Assembly (NCBI GenBank): GCA_047777345.1
Contig: JBKEEJ010000009.1
Span: 59,527 to 123,526 of the forward strand
Reading direction: 5' to 3'
DNA from: Anaerocolumna sp047777345
Lineage (GTDB): Bacteria > Bacillota > Clostridia > Lachnospirales > Lachnospiraceae
Length of the DNA: 64,000 nt
The position numbers and the translations under genes were made by a program. Positions 31,867-41,712 of the stretch are shown here, piece by piece. Every line of letters starts with the position of its first letter. Position 1 is the first letter of the stretch. The notes under the pieces were generated by a model that saw only the letters and a program-made list of their open reading frames with translations, was not told the DNA's origin and searched no databases.

Positions 31867-33091
31867 TTTCACTGCAAATGCAGCGGTCACAATGACTCCA
31901 CTGTCCATTCCATTTTCAAGAACGATATACCCTTTGTGTTTTTCACACAGCACCTTGCAAACATATAAGCCAATTCCAAAATGCTCTCCATTCCGGCATC
32001 TGCTGTCCTTATAATAAGCTTTTGTTGCCATGGACAAATCGGCGGCACCAAAACCTTCCCCGTCGTCGGCTACCGATAACAGCAGATTTTTTTCATCTTC
32101 AGACATGGAAAGTATTATTTTAGTTTTACTTTTGGCATAACGTACGGCATTGGATATCAAATTGTCAAACACTTCTGATACAATAACTTCATCAACCAGT
32201 ATTGTCGGATCACTTTCTTTAAAATTGCTGACAAATTCCAAATATATGCCATTCTTGCCGTTTAAAACTTTTGTTGTCTCTTTTAATTTCTTTACCAATT
32301 CAGATGCCCGAAGCGGCATTCTGTTTAATGGCACCTCATCCAGTCTGTTGATTTTTTTCATTGTATCAGTATAATTTTCCAGCCGTCTGATATGGTCTGA
32401 CATGAGGGAAATTGTTGATAGAAGTTTTTTTTCATCAATTTTTCCTTCGGGAACATATTTGTTTAACAAGTCTGCATAACCCTTAAGTACCGTAAGAGGT
32501 GTTCTAAGATCATGGGCAAAGACAGCATTTATCCGTCTTTGCTCTTCCATCATGTCCCACATTTTCTGATTGCCGGCTAACAGCTGTTTTCTCATGGAGT
32601 CAAATGAGCGGCATAATCTGCCCATCTCATCATTTTTGTCATAATATATTTCAATGTCAAGATCATTATGGCCCCACCTTATCCGCTGCTTCCGTCAGAA
32701 GTTCCAGTGGGCCTTTCAGCTTGTTATAGTAATAAAAATATGACACACCAATGATACCTGCAATAGAATACGCAACCGTACTCCAGGTCTGAATGAAATC
32801 TATAATCTCTAACAACATTCTGTCCGTTTTATTAAACTCTTTATAAGAATAAAATGGAATAATAATTTCTATGCCATCAGCAACACCCGTACTGGCATCA
32901 TTGTATTTGGACATGATAAGCATATTCCATCGGGAACATAAGCTTTGTGTAACAGCAATCAATGAGGCAATAATAACGAAACCAAATAGGATGTAAGCGA
33001 TCAGAGCCTTTTTTAGTGACAGATTATTGATTTTATTCATAAACCTATCAATTATTTCATCTAACCAATCCACTTGTAGCCAACTCCCCAT
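31864..33091 (-). pseudogene. Sensor histidine kinase with a one-base frameshift in the HAMP region
   Basis: Two frames make one kinase. The first (33091 to 32666) carries an N-terminal helix (IAYILFGFVIIASLIAVTQ), a short external loop, a second helix and the beginning of HAMP (LELLTEAADKVG). The second (32625 to 31864) continues with MGRLCRSFDSMRKQL, then the H-box FAHDLRTPLTVLKGYADLL and the ATPase domain (NLISNAVRYA, DDGEGFG, GIGLYVCK). The break is at a run of four C on the plus strand (32672-32675). Removing one base joins the frames as GHNDLDIEIYYDKNDEMG. The start overlaps the 3' end of the response-regulator gene; ATG 33091 or a later ATG near 33043 may be used. Confidence 0.82.
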
Positions 33092-33734
33092 ACGGTTGCA
33101 ATTAGAGGTTTATCGCTGTACTTGGCTATCTTTTGCCGTATACGCCTTATATGTTCTGTGACAATATTGCTGTCACCATCACTGTCATAACCCATAATTT
33201 TTCATAGATTTTTTCCTTGCTGAAAACCTGTCCCTTATTCATACACAAAAACTCCACAATATCAAATTCTTTTTTGGTCAGCGGAATTGCATCATCTTTG
33301 TAATACATACAACGCTCATCAATATTTACCGTTATATCACCTATAAATCTTACGGTTCTTTTGGCATGGCTTCTTGATTCTCTTCTTAGGTGGGCCGTAA
33401 TCCTGGCACCCAGTTCATCTATACTGAAAGGTTTTATAATATAGTCATCTCCGCCTATCATCAGGCCCCTGACTTTGTCCTGTTCAGTCACTCTGGCTGT
33501 CAGAAAAATAATCGGGCAGGCAAGATGTTGCCTTAATCGTTTGCAGACATCAAAACCATCTATATCTGGCATATTTATATCCAATATAATCAAATCCGGG
33601 CATAAAGAAGCCTTATTTATGGCTTCTTTCCCATCATGGGCAAGGAAAACCATATACCCCTGCAGTTCCAGGTAATCCTTCAATAATTGCAATATATCTT
33701 CTTCATCATCAACAATCAGAATTCGATATGCCAT
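33061..33734 (-). pseudogene. OmpR-family response regulator with a one-base frameshift near the C-terminus
   Basis: The start is ATG 33734, preceded by GGAGG. The receiver domain (about 1-115) has DDEED, the phospho-acceptor D in LIILDINMPDIDG and K in IIKPF. The winged-helix domain begins at about 130. The open frame ends early at 33147, just after EKIYEKLW. In the neighbouring frame it continues as GYDSDGDSNIVTEHIRRIRQ and ends TVWGVGYKWIG at 33061, exactly what the family needs for the recognition helix and wing. One G is missing from the TGGGG expected at 33191-33194. If real, the mutation removes most of the DNA-contacting part. The kinase gene overlaps the restored end. Confidence 0.85.
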
Positions 33735-33963
33735 GTTTGTCACCCTCCATATGAAGATTTTCTCCACAGTAGTACTTTTGGTTAATATGTGAGATTAATT
33801 ATGGTCAACAGTCCGTGATTAACCGAAATTTTTCCTGTAAGGTGTCCCGCATATAGATTAACACACATTTATTATAAATTCACTACTTAATTCCATTTGT
33901 AACCAAAATACAATCTGATTTTGGGATATGAGGGTGTTTGGTATTTTGCAAAATCGAAAAAAA

Positions 33964-34729
33964 TCAGTCCCATTTTTCGTCCTTATAGCAAATAACGCTT
34001 CCTTTATTGTCAAAAGGATATTGTTTTGCCACGCCACCAAACCATTTATACTCTTTACTGTATCTCGTATCGCCTTTTCCCTGTGTTTTAATGAGTTCTT
34101 TTACCCCAGATCGTAAGGCATCAAACAATGAAATATCATCAATATTTTGTGCGTGTCCGTGCAGGATTTTATCTGCCTTTTCTGTTACCCATGAAATTTT
34201 GTTTAGATTTTCGAGAAATGTCCTAAGTGGCAGACTTTCTTCTAATTGCATCCAAAGATGATGATTGATGCTGTCACCGGTAAACAGTATGCGTTTTTCT
34301 TTTAATAGCAGGCATATACTTCCGGGAGTATGCCCAGGCAGTGAAATAGCTTCCAGAGTAAGTCCGCCAAGATCGATAATATCGCCGTTATAAATTGCTT
34401 TAAATGGAGGCATTTCTAATTTCTTTGTTTCGCAAAGTTTCATAAAATCAGGAAATTGCATATGCTCGTTGGCAATGTTTGCATCGTCCGGATGTAAATA
34501 GCAATCGCAGTCAAAGTAAATATTGCCGAAAATATGGTCACAATGGCCGTGTGTATTTACAACTGTAAGGGGAAGGCCGGTGATTTCTCTTACAACCACA
34601 TGAACATCCGCAATACCATTCATTGTGTCAATAACAACAGCTTTTTTCTCACCGCAAACAAGGTACCCCGTCGCCTCACCGCTATCATCCATAAGCCATA
34701 CGCAATCATTTATATTTTTGACTTTCCAT
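33964..34729 (-). pseudogene. Metallo-beta-lactamase-fold hydrolase with an N-terminal frameshift
   Basis: The main frame (34692 to 33964) is a 242-residue MBL-fold protein with the metal motif THGHCDH (about 48-54), a second H in SLPGHTPGS and D in FTGDSINHH. Such proteins are hydrolases of thioesters, lactones or similar. The expected start, ATG 34727-34729 with AAGGAG seven bases upstream, reads MESQKYK and then stops. One base fewer near 34711-34722 would join it to INDCVWLMDDSGEATGYLV. Either the gene is frameshifted or translation begins at the internal ATG 34692 without a good ribosome-binding site. Confidence 0.75.
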
Positions 34730-34775
34730 ATAAATACTCCTTATCTTTTTAGTATTCAGCTTAGACTTGTCGAAT

Positions 34776-35699
34776 TCATTTGTCTTGTATGGTACTGAGA
34801 TTTCCCTGATTCCTTTCATAAAAAAGCAATTTATCAATTGTAAGCCTTGGTCTCCAATAATTTCTTGCCTGTTCAAATTCAGAATATGGCGTATGCCACT
34901 TCCATGTAATTTCAAATCCCCCGTCATCTTTTTGCAGCTTTCCTAAAATTTCTTTTTCCGCCTGTATTAACTGCTCTAACTCTGCTGTAATAAATTCCAG
35001 ATAATTACCTGCAAAAAAATCGGATGGCACAGGTACGTATTCAATGCCGTATTTGTTTATATCCTTGCAAATTACCTCATATATTTTCTTGCTGATTAAA
35101 TCCTTGAAAACATTAAAATTAATAATTCCATATATTTTATGACTTTTTAGCAGTTCATAAGCCAATAAATAGCATTTTATTTCGTCCCCATTATCAATTT
35201 TATTATCCGCAAGATATTGTATACCCTCTCGAATAATATTTTCGTATAACATTGTTCTTTCACCGTAACAGTACATAAATGCCGCTAAAGAAATTGTAGG
35301 ATTAAAACCGCTTATTCCATCGCCGTTCTTTTCCCACCATATTGCATGAGGGTAGTCTTTGTTGCTGTCAATAGCAAACAGCCAGCGCTTTTTATCTTTA
35401 TCAAATGAATCATGAGATTTCAGGTATCTTACTATCCCTTTTATTATATCCGAATCACATTTTAAAGCGTCTGTACGATAAAGTGTAATTATTGCATCAT
35501 TGGTCGCAATCGGACTTGAATTTGGATTCAAATAATCCGGTTCAAGACCATTTCCAAATCCGCCATCTTCGTTTTGAAATTTGGATAATTCCTCTATTAC
35601 TCTCTGTTTAGGTCCATCTTCAAAAAAATATTTATAAACGGCCAAATCAAGCGGACGTGCATTATGTAGTATAAATTGTTTTGCAGCATTAACTTTCAT
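34776..35699 (-). CDS. Terpenoid-cyclase-like alpha/alpha-toroid protein of unknown function
   Basis: This 307-residue protein has repeated helical blocks with the sequence style of the squalene-cyclase/prenyltransferase toroid: LSKFQNEDGGFGNGLEPDY (about 38-56), a related block GKLQKDDGGFEITWKWHTPYSEFE (about 258-281), and TISLAAFMYCYG. It has no signal peptide and no transmembrane segment. The catalytic DxDD of true cyclases is not seen. It lies 47 bases upstream of the MBL-fold gene on the same strand, so the two may form an operon. The function is unknown. Confidence 0.65.
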   Translation of the reverse strand: MKVNAAKQFILHNARPLDLAVYKYFFEDGPKQRVIEELSKFQNEDGGFGNGLEPDYLNPNSSPIATNDAIITLYRTDALKCDSDIIKGIVRYLKSHDSFDKDKKRWLFAIDSNKDYPHAIWWEKNGDGISGFNPTISLAAFMYCYGERTMLYENIIREGIQYLADNKIDNGDEIKCYLLAYELLKSHKIYGIINFNVFKDLISKKIYEVICKDINKYGIEYVPVPSDFFAGNYLEFITAELEQLIQAEKEILGKLQKDDGGFEITWKWHTPYSEFEQARNYWRPRLTIDKLLFYERNQGNLSTIQDK

Positions 35700-35742
35700 C
35701 CTTGTTCTCCTTTATAGACTTTATAAATATGAATAAATTCAC

Positions 35743-36918
35743 TTATGCGGTCTTATTAGCTCCGGCCAAAGACTCATGTTCGAGACGACTGTTCATATAT
35801 GTCATTAATACCAGAAAAATAAGCAAATATACGGGTAAAGCCCAGGCACTAATGTGTTCCGCAATCAGGCCAAAAATTGGTGGTACCAGCGTAGTGCCCA
35901 CATAGGCACTTGCCATCTGAACACCGATAACTGCCTGAGATTTATCAGCGCCAAAATGTGCAGGTGTTGCATGAATCAGGGATGGATAGATTGGTGCACA
36001 GCCAAACCCTACAATGATAAGTCCCGCAATTGCACTCCACTTAAATGGCAAGAAAATCAGTATGATTCCCAACACAATAAATGCAAACCCCATGTGAATC
36101 ATTTGTGAATCATTCAATTTAAAAGTAATAAATCCGCAAATTCCTCTTCCCAGAGTAATTCCAATAAAAAACATGGATGCAAAGTGAGCCGCATCAGCTG
36201 CTGAAATTCCACGTGTCAGCACAAGAAAGCTTGCTGCCCACTGCCCTGTTGTTTGCTCGATGGCGCAGTAGCAAAAAAATGTAATCATCACAGACCATAC
36301 TCCAGGTACTCCGAGTATCTCCTTAAGTGACATAGGCTTTCTGTCTGAAACACCAGAACCAGTTTCTTTCCCCTTCTTTTGCCAAAGTGGCAAAGAAAAT
36401 AAAAGTATTACTGTCAAAACAACCTGTATAATACCTACGCAGGCATATCCTCTGTTCCACCTAAATCCATGTGTTAATACAAAGCCCATGATTAGCGGAC
36501 CTGCCGATGCGCCGACTCCCCACATGCAGTGCAGCCAGCTCATATGACGGCTTTTGTAATGAAGCGCCACATAGTTATTCAGTGCCGCATCAATACTACC
36601 TGCGCCTAAGCCATAAGGCACTGCCCAAAAACATAGTTCCCAAAAACTATGGGATACGGAAAAACCAAAAATAGCGGCAGCAGTCATTGCCACACTTACT
36701 GTTGTAATTTTTCCAACACCGAAACGAAATGTCAGCCTGTCGCTTTGAAGGCTTGAAATGACAGTTCCCGCAGCAATTATAAATGATATTATCCCCATCA
36801 TGGATACAGGAGCAGACAATTCCACATGCATTGTAGGCCATGCTGAACCTAAGAGACCATCAGGTAATCCAAGGCTTATAAATGCAAAATAAATAATCAC
36901 AAGCAGTAATGATAACAT
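35743..36918 (-). CDS. MFS transporter
   Basis: This 391-residue major-facilitator protein has twelve predicted helices. The first is LLLVIIYFAFISLGLPDGLLGSAWP, followed by a loop of the usual MFS form between helices 2 and 3 (SLQSDRLTFRFGVGKITT). The central cytoplasmic loop lies at about 190-210 (KKGKETGSGVSDRKPM). The closest general resemblance is to the FucP-like or YfkF-like sugar/drug MFS group. I placed the start at ATG 36918, with AAGGAGG upstream, and not at the longer frame start. It is divergent from the AraC-type regulator gene at 37045, which probably controls it. Confidence 0.87.
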   Translation of the reverse strand: MLSLLLVIIYFAFISLGLPDGLLGSAWPTMHVELSAPVSMMGIISFIIAAGTVISSLQSDRLTFRFGVGKITTVSVAMTAAAIFGFSVSHSFWELCFWAVPYGLGAGSIDAALNNYVALHYKSRHMSWLHCMWGVGASAGPLIMGFVLTHGFRWNRGYACVGIIQVVLTVILLFSLPLWQKKGKETGSGVSDRKPMSLKEILGVPGVWSVMITFFCYCAIEQTTGQWAASFLVLTRGISAADAAHFASMFFIGITLGRGICGFITFKLNDSQMIHMGFAFIVLGIILIFLPFKWSAIAGLIIVGFGCAPIYPSLIHATPAHFGADKSQAVIGVQMASAYVGTTLVPPIFGLIAEHISAWALPVYLLIFLVLMTYMNSRLEHESLAGANKTA

Positions 36919-37044
36919 ATTATTCCTCCTTATAATAGTTATTTGCATTATATCTTTAATTTAGAAATTATTCTATCAATTTATCTCCAAAATCTTGAAA
37001 TATATCACCATTATTTGTATTATTAAATAAAGGAGATGTATTTT

Positions 37045-37944
37045 ATGTCAGTTTCATTGTGTAATTCCATTGTAAATGCTGATGGTCAAGAAATCACACA
37101 ACATGGAACTCCCATATTTCCCGTCGCATGCTATCATGATGATCTTCAGAAAGAAACTGTTCCCTGGCACTGGCATGAAGAGCTGGAATTTTTTATCGTT
37201 ACCGAGGGAAACTCCTATGTTGATGCCGGCCATGGCCCTGAAATTGTTTATAAGGGGCAGTGTTGTTTTATAAATTCAAGTGTCCTTCATACATGCCGTA
37301 ATACAGACTCTAAAACAGGGTGCAGATATCATTCGCTTGTATTTCATACCAATCTGGTTGGTATGAAATATTCCTCTGTATACTGGAGAAAATATATAAA
37401 ACCACTGGTTGAATCCGGAATCGATTATATGATTTTAACAGGTCAGAAAGCTTGGCAGCAGAAAATCATATCGTTAGTTGAAGAAGCTTGGCAGGTACTT
37501 GCAAACGAACCTGTCGGATATGAATTAATCGTCAGAAACTGCCTGTCAACGGTCATTCTTCTATTGTATCAGGCACTTATACAAGAAAATACCCCAAAAA
37601 TTTCAAGAAAAACAGCTGCCAAACAGCGGGATGAGTTACGCATAAAACAGATGCTGATATTTATTCATGAACAATATGAAAATCAATTAACAATAGAAAA
37701 TATTGCCACAAGTGCTTCTATCAGCAAAAGCGAATGCTTAAGATGCTTTCATAAAATGCTTCATATAACACCAATTCAATACCTAAAGGACTATCGCCTT
37801 AAAAAAGCTTATGATATGCTTCTTACTACCAGCCTTTCGGTAACGGATATAGCACTTTCATGTGGCTTTTCCGAACTAAGCTATTTTTCCAGGTCTTTTA
37901 AAGAAAAATATAAAATGTCGCCAACAACTGTAAGGAGAAAGTAA
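37045..37944 (+). CDS. AraC-family regulator with cupin domain
   Basis: This 299-residue regulator has an N-terminal cupin (about 20-95: PWHWHEELEFFIVTEGNSYV, then GQCCFINSSVLHTCRN). The C-terminal AraC DNA-binding domain (about 195-295) reads LTIENIATSASISKSECLRCF and then VTDIALSCGFSELSYFSRSFKEKYKMSPTT. The cupin binds a small molecule, probably a sugar. ATG 37045 is preferred because GGAG lies nine bases before it, whereas the ATG at 37036 overlaps the site. It is divergent from the MFS transporter. Confidence 0.9.
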   Translation: MSVSLCNSIVNADGQEITQHGTPIFPVACYHDDLQKETVPWHWHEELEFFIVTEGNSYVDAGHGPEIVYKGQCCFINSSVLHTCRNTDSKTGCRYHSLVFHTNLVGMKYSSVYWRKYIKPLVESGIDYMILTGQKAWQQKIISLVEEAWQVLANEPVGYELIVRNCLSTVILLLYQALIQENTPKISRKTAAKQRDELRIKQMLIFIHEQYENQLTIENIATSASISKSECLRCFHKMLHITPIQYLKDYRLKKAYDMLLTTSLSVTDIALSCGFSELSYFSRSFKEKYKMSPTTVRRK

Positions 37945-38450
37945 TTAGCAGGCTGCAATCCACTTTTATCGTATTTTCAAGCGGTTGATATTTTTATTTT
38001 ACAAAGTATAAGATATACTTCAATCCTTTGTTTCCTGTTCTTTTGGAATCTATTAATTAAGCCCGGTAATCAATTCAACAATAATTGAGATGTCCATGTA
38101 ATTACCTTCCTTATTAGATACATATTAGATACATATTGCAGAGTGGTATTATTAAATGGTAACAAGTTAAATACCTGTTTTTAGAAACTGTTCCATCTAA
38201 GCCATAATCTTCTGAATTCATGTCAGCGCATTGCTGAATTGCCCAATACCCGGCATAAGCCATACGCTAGCAAGACAACATTGTCTGCTTACGAATCAGA
38301 ATACACATACATTATATATCATAATGCTATCCTGGTACTTTCGTCAATCATTTTCGACGGCAAATGATATATATTATATGGATTTTTTAAGGATAAATTC
38401 TGTTTTATTAAAATCAGCTTTGTTTTTTGTAAATATAAACCTTATTCTAT
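37945..38450. other. Gene-free stretch of about 500 bases
   Basis: No supported gene is present. A direct repeat of TTAGATACATA occurs twice in a row near 38115-38137. A tiny minus-strand frame (38097 to 38053, 14 codons) has a good GGAAGG site but is too short to call. Nothing else is recognised. Confidence 0.4.
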
Positions 38451-38495
38451 AAAAAAATGTATAAAAATAAAGTACATTTTCTAGTAATGTACTTT
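38451..38495 (-). terminator. Terminator of the DUF1275 gene
   Basis: AAAGTACATT at 38469-38478 pairs with AATGTACTTT at 38486-38495; on the minus strand the stem is followed by a T-rich run. It begins six bases past the end of the gene. Confidence 0.7.
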
Positions 38496-38500
38496 ATAAC

Positions 38501-39241
38501 TCAATTTGACCTAACATAATAATTTTTCTTTTGGCAAGCAAGAATAGCTTCCGGTACTTCTTCCTCTTTGATGAATGTTATTGCAAGGGCCGGGACAGCA
38601 TAAATAAAACCAAAAAGAGAAGCATAAATGCTGAAATGCTTAACGGCAAAATAACTTACGGCTATATTTATATGAAACCAGAATAATGTATTAATATAAT
38701 ACAATGCTTTATTTAACTGTTTTTTGTCCTTACCGAAAGCATATTCATTCAGGGCCAGAAGGAACTGACGCAGGTTATTTGTAGAAAATACACTGGCACT
38801 GTTATATCCTCTTTCTCCATGAAATACACTCCACTGAGTAGAAAGGATAAAAAATATGGGAAGTATTCCCGCCACCTTATTCACATGTTCCGGTATTGCA
38901 GCCAAAACCAGAAAACCTGCCATATCAACAGCAATGCTGTACTGTTTTAAATTAATCTTTGTTTTCTTTGAAAAAAGCACCACAAGTTCTATTCCCATTA
39001 TGTATAAGAAAAGTCCAAGAAGCCTGAGAAAAAGATCATTCTTGTTTTTTCCCACAATACCAAGCACTATATCGATCATATTAATTGTCTGGGCGGAACC
39101 TAAATTCCCTCTGCACAGCACAGCATAGCCGCCCATAAAACCACCAATACTGCACATGATGCTGTGTAATATTAAATCCCTGTTCTTCTTTATGGTAAGC
39201 CAAATATTTTTCGCCTCTTTGTCCCGTGTTAAGCCATCCAT
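38501..39241 (-). CDS. YoaK/DUF1275-family membrane protein
   Basis: This 246-residue protein has six predicted helices in the arrangement of the YoaK (DUF1275) family. The first is IMCSIGGFMGGYAVLCRGN, followed by SAQTINMIDIVLGIVG, then helices at about 65-85, 95-130, 175-205 and 205-225. STNNLRQFLLALNEY (about 153-167) is the conserved cytoplasmic block. The function of the family is unproven; small-molecule transport is usually suggested. It has a GAGAGG site and a good terminator and stands alone. Confidence 0.85.
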   Translation of the reverse strand: MDGLTRDKEAKNIWLTIKKNRDLILHSIMCSIGGFMGGYAVLCRGNLGSAQTINMIDIVLGIVGKNKNDLFLRLLGLFLYIMGIELVVLFSKKTKINLKQYSIAVDMAGFLVLAAIPEHVNKVAGILPIFFILSTQWSVFHGERGYNSASVFSTNNLRQFLLALNEYAFGKDKKQLNKALYYINTLFWFHINIAVSYFAVKHFSIYASLFGFIYAVPALAITFIKEEEVPEAILACQKKNYYVRSN

Positions 39242-39681
39242 TTTACTGCCTCTCTTCTATTGTATCTTAAATTTTTTATAAAAACAAAAATAGTTGTATC
39301 ACAAATTTTTAAAATTATCAATCACCAAACCAACCAAAAAAAATCCTTTAAAATTCTTATTCTAAGTTAAATTATCTTTATCCGTAATCTCTGCCTCATA
39401 TAGCCAATTTCCCTGCGTAAATCCTGATAAACGACTTATTTCCGTTATAAAATTTATATTTAAACAGGTAACCTTAAAATGAAACATTTCTCGACAGTAA
39501 TTAATATAATATAGTAGGTGATCCGGAAGTTTTTCCTTATGTACTTTTGATCACTAAAATTTCATATAGAATTAAATTTTCTGCAACAGAATATGGCCAT
39601 TGGATTTCTATCAGTAGAATCCGAAAGAATGTATACAAAATTATGTTCGATTGCAGAAATATAATTCGGAAAGGATATGGG
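39242..39681. other. Intergenic region before the protease gene
   Basis: This stretch of about 440 bases separates two divergent genes. The protease frame is open back to 39547, but the upstream residues are unlike the family and lack a ribosome-binding site, so they are read as leader. I see no riboswitch or repeat. Confidence 0.4.
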
Positions 39682-40638
39682 ATGGATAAGAAATCTTGTA
39701 GAATTTCAAAAAGGAAAAAAGTCATACTGGAACCTATTCAGATTAAAGAAATTATTCAAAATGCCAATGAAATACCTCAGGGGGTTCAGATGATACAGGC
39801 TCCTTCCATCTGGGAAAAAAGTAAAAGGGGAGAAGGAATTGTAATTGCGGTAATTGATACCGGTTGTCAGACAGACCACCCTGATTTAAAAGACCGCATT
39901 ATTGGAGGAAAAAACTTTACGAAAGAATTTAAAGGCGACCCCAATAATTATTCAGATACCAACGGTCACGGAACCCATGTGGCCGGTATTATAGCCGCAG
40001 TTCAGAATAATCAAGGAGTTATGGGGGTGGCGCCTAACGCAAAACTTCTGATATTAAAAGTACTTGGCAAGTCCGGTGAAGGAAATTACCAGAGTATTAT
40101 AGATGCAATTAATTATGCAATTAAATGGCGGGGGCCTAATAAGGAAAAAGTAAGAATTATTAATATGTCTTTAGGTGGAAATGCAGATATACCCAAACTG
40201 CATGACGCCGTTATCCGGGCCGTAAAAAATAATATACTTGTAATATCCGCATCCGGCAATAATGGTGATAATGATTATAAAACGGATGAATTTAATTATC
40301 CTGCGGCTTATAATGAAGCCATTTCTGTTGGGGCAATTGATTTCCTAAAGAGAATTACAAAATACAGTAATTCCAACAATAATATAGATCTGGTTGCTCC
40401 TGGTAATGATATTATCTCAACATATCTGGATGGTAAATACGCCAAACTTAGCGGAACTTCTATGGCAGCACCTCATGTTTCCGGTGCGGCTGCTTTGATC
40501 ATAAATATGTGTGAAGCCGAATTTGGCAGGACATTAACGGAAGCCGAAATATATGCACAACTTATAAAACGCACAACTACTTTAGGGTTAGATAAGAGAA
40601 ATGAGGGAAATGGAATGCTTGATTTAAGTAAAAGCTAA
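39682..40638 (+). CDS. Intracellular subtilisin-like serine protease (S8)
   Basis: This 318-residue peptidase is of family S8. The catalytic triad is clear: D in VIDTGCQTDHPDL (about 59), H in NGHGTHVAGIIA (about 95) and S in GTSMAAPHVSG (about 259), with the oxyanion N in SASGNNGDN (about 194). No signal peptide or transmembrane helix is present, and the N-terminal extension (about 40 residues, ending QMIQAPSIW) resembles that of intracellular subtilisins (Isp), which use a short N-terminal blocking peptide. I placed the start at ATG 39682 after AAAGGATATGGG, and not at the upstream in-frame ATG 39547, which has no ribosome-binding site and gives an implausible extension. Confidence 0.9.
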   Translation: MDKKSCRISKRKKVILEPIQIKEIIQNANEIPQGVQMIQAPSIWEKSKRGEGIVIAVIDTGCQTDHPDLKDRIIGGKNFTKEFKGDPNNYSDTNGHGTHVAGIIAAVQNNQGVMGVAPNAKLLILKVLGKSGEGNYQSIIDAINYAIKWRGPNKEKVRIINMSLGGNADIPKLHDAVIRAVKNNILVISASGNNGDNDYKTDEFNYPAAYNEAISVGAIDFLKRITKYSNSNNNIDLVAPGNDIISTYLDGKYAKLSGTSMAAPHVSGAAALIINMCEAEFGRTLTEAEIYAQLIKRTTTLGLDKRNEGNGMLDLSKS

Positions 40639-40706
40639 TGTTCTTTCAAAAATTGCTTCCCTCCTCTTTTCAAACCAATACCTGAATATGGTTAATTAAA
40701 ATTATT

Positions 40707-40763
40707 TAGCAAGAACGGATTGGTTAATGAATGATTATTCAGCCCATCAATCCATTCTTGCTA
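40707..40763. terminator. Inverted repeat between convergent genes, probable bidirectional terminator
   Basis: TAGCAAGAACGGATTG at 40707-40722 pairs with 40748-40763 at 15 of 16 positions. It lies between the converging protease and epimerase genes. T-runs on either side are weak, so termination is likely but not certain. Confidence 0.55.
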
Positions 40764-40774
40764 TATTGCTATAA

Positions 40775-41518
40775 TTACTGTTTATTCGGAAGATAACTTA
40801 AAAAAGTATCATAAAGTTTCTTTATGAAAGGATCAACCAATGGAAGGTTTACCTTATATTCCTGACATTTTTGAAAGATACGGATTAAATCTGCTATTTC
40901 GCCTAGAGTAAGAGAAACCATTTCCTTTACGGTAATAATATGGGAATCCGAATTATTTTCTTCTTTTAAAACCTGTAACAATTGATCTATTAAGTCCTTA
41001 ATATAAATCAGTTTCAGAACCGTTTTGGGATTATCCAAATAAATTTCTTTTCCTCTGGCAATGTTGTAACAGAAAGCAGCAATAATATTGGTATGATTTG
41101 GCATACAGCCATCACCGAATATATCCGGTAACCGGTAAATATATACTTTCGATTTCGTTTCCCTTTTATAAGTAGACAATAAATCTTCCAAAGTTTTTAT
41201 ACTACGGCCATAAGGTGTGTTCATTACGGCATAAATGGATGAAGTAAATAAAACCGGACATGTATTTTGAAACTTTTTTAAATTACTTAACAATAAATTA
41301 GTTAGATTTCCGTTATCGCCTGTAGGTTTCAATTCATTCAAAGACATGCCGAATTCTGCCAGATGATATACAAAATCACAGTCAGAACAATATTTATCAA
41401 AAGACCCGGATGGAGTAATCCTGTCAACCATGTAAATTTCCGATAAATCTAATTTTTTAAGTTCTGCAACCAGATGTTTTCCGATAAATCCATTGGCCCC
41501 AGTAACCAAAATTTTCAT
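40775..41518 (-). CDS. NAD-dependent epimerase/dehydratase (extended SDR)
   Basis: This 247-residue protein has the Rossmann motif GANGFIGKHL at residues 7-16. An SDR core follows: FVYHLAEFGMSL (about 49-60), a serine-containing strand VLFTSSIYAV (about 88-97) and then YGRSIKTLEDLL, with YxxxK partly conserved. A C-terminal substrate domain includes LKLIYIKDLIDQLLQVL. The closest resemblance is to the short capsule-type reductases (CapF/FnlB N-terminal part) acting on UDP- or dTDP-linked sugars, but the C-terminal cupin of CapF is absent. It is single, with a GGAGGG ribosome-binding site. Substrate not assigned. Confidence 0.82.
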   Translation of the reverse strand: MKILVTGANGFIGKHLVAELKKLDLSEIYMVDRITPSGSFDKYCSDCDFVYHLAEFGMSLNELKPTGDNGNLTNLLLSNLKKFQNTCPVLFTSSIYAVMNTPYGRSIKTLEDLLSTYKRETKSKVYIYRLPDIFGDGCMPNHTNIIAAFCYNIARGKEIYLDNPKTVLKLIYIKDLIDQLLQVLKEENNSDSHIITVKEMVSLTLGEIADLIRIFQKCQEYKVNLPLVDPFIKKLYDTFLSYLPNKQ

Positions 41519-41712
41519 AACACCCTCCGCTTTTTTGTATCATTACCTGTTCCTTTATAAAGAAATCCATATGTAAAATAACCTGTTATGAAATAATAAT
41601 AAAATATTTTATGATCGGAATACATAACTGGAGCCTGTTTTTAATCATTATTACTGAATCTGCGGATACTTATTTATTTACTTATTTATTTACTTTTTAC
41701 CTGTTTTCTTAT

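Noticed and set aside
38053..38097. 14-codon frame with a strong ribosome-binding site in the gap after the AraC gene
   Set aside because: It is too short to support from sequence alone and lacks a counterpart nearby.
38115..38137. Adjacent direct repeat that could suggest a CRISPR-like array
   Set aside because: Only two copies of 11 bases with no spacer; not a CRISPR array.
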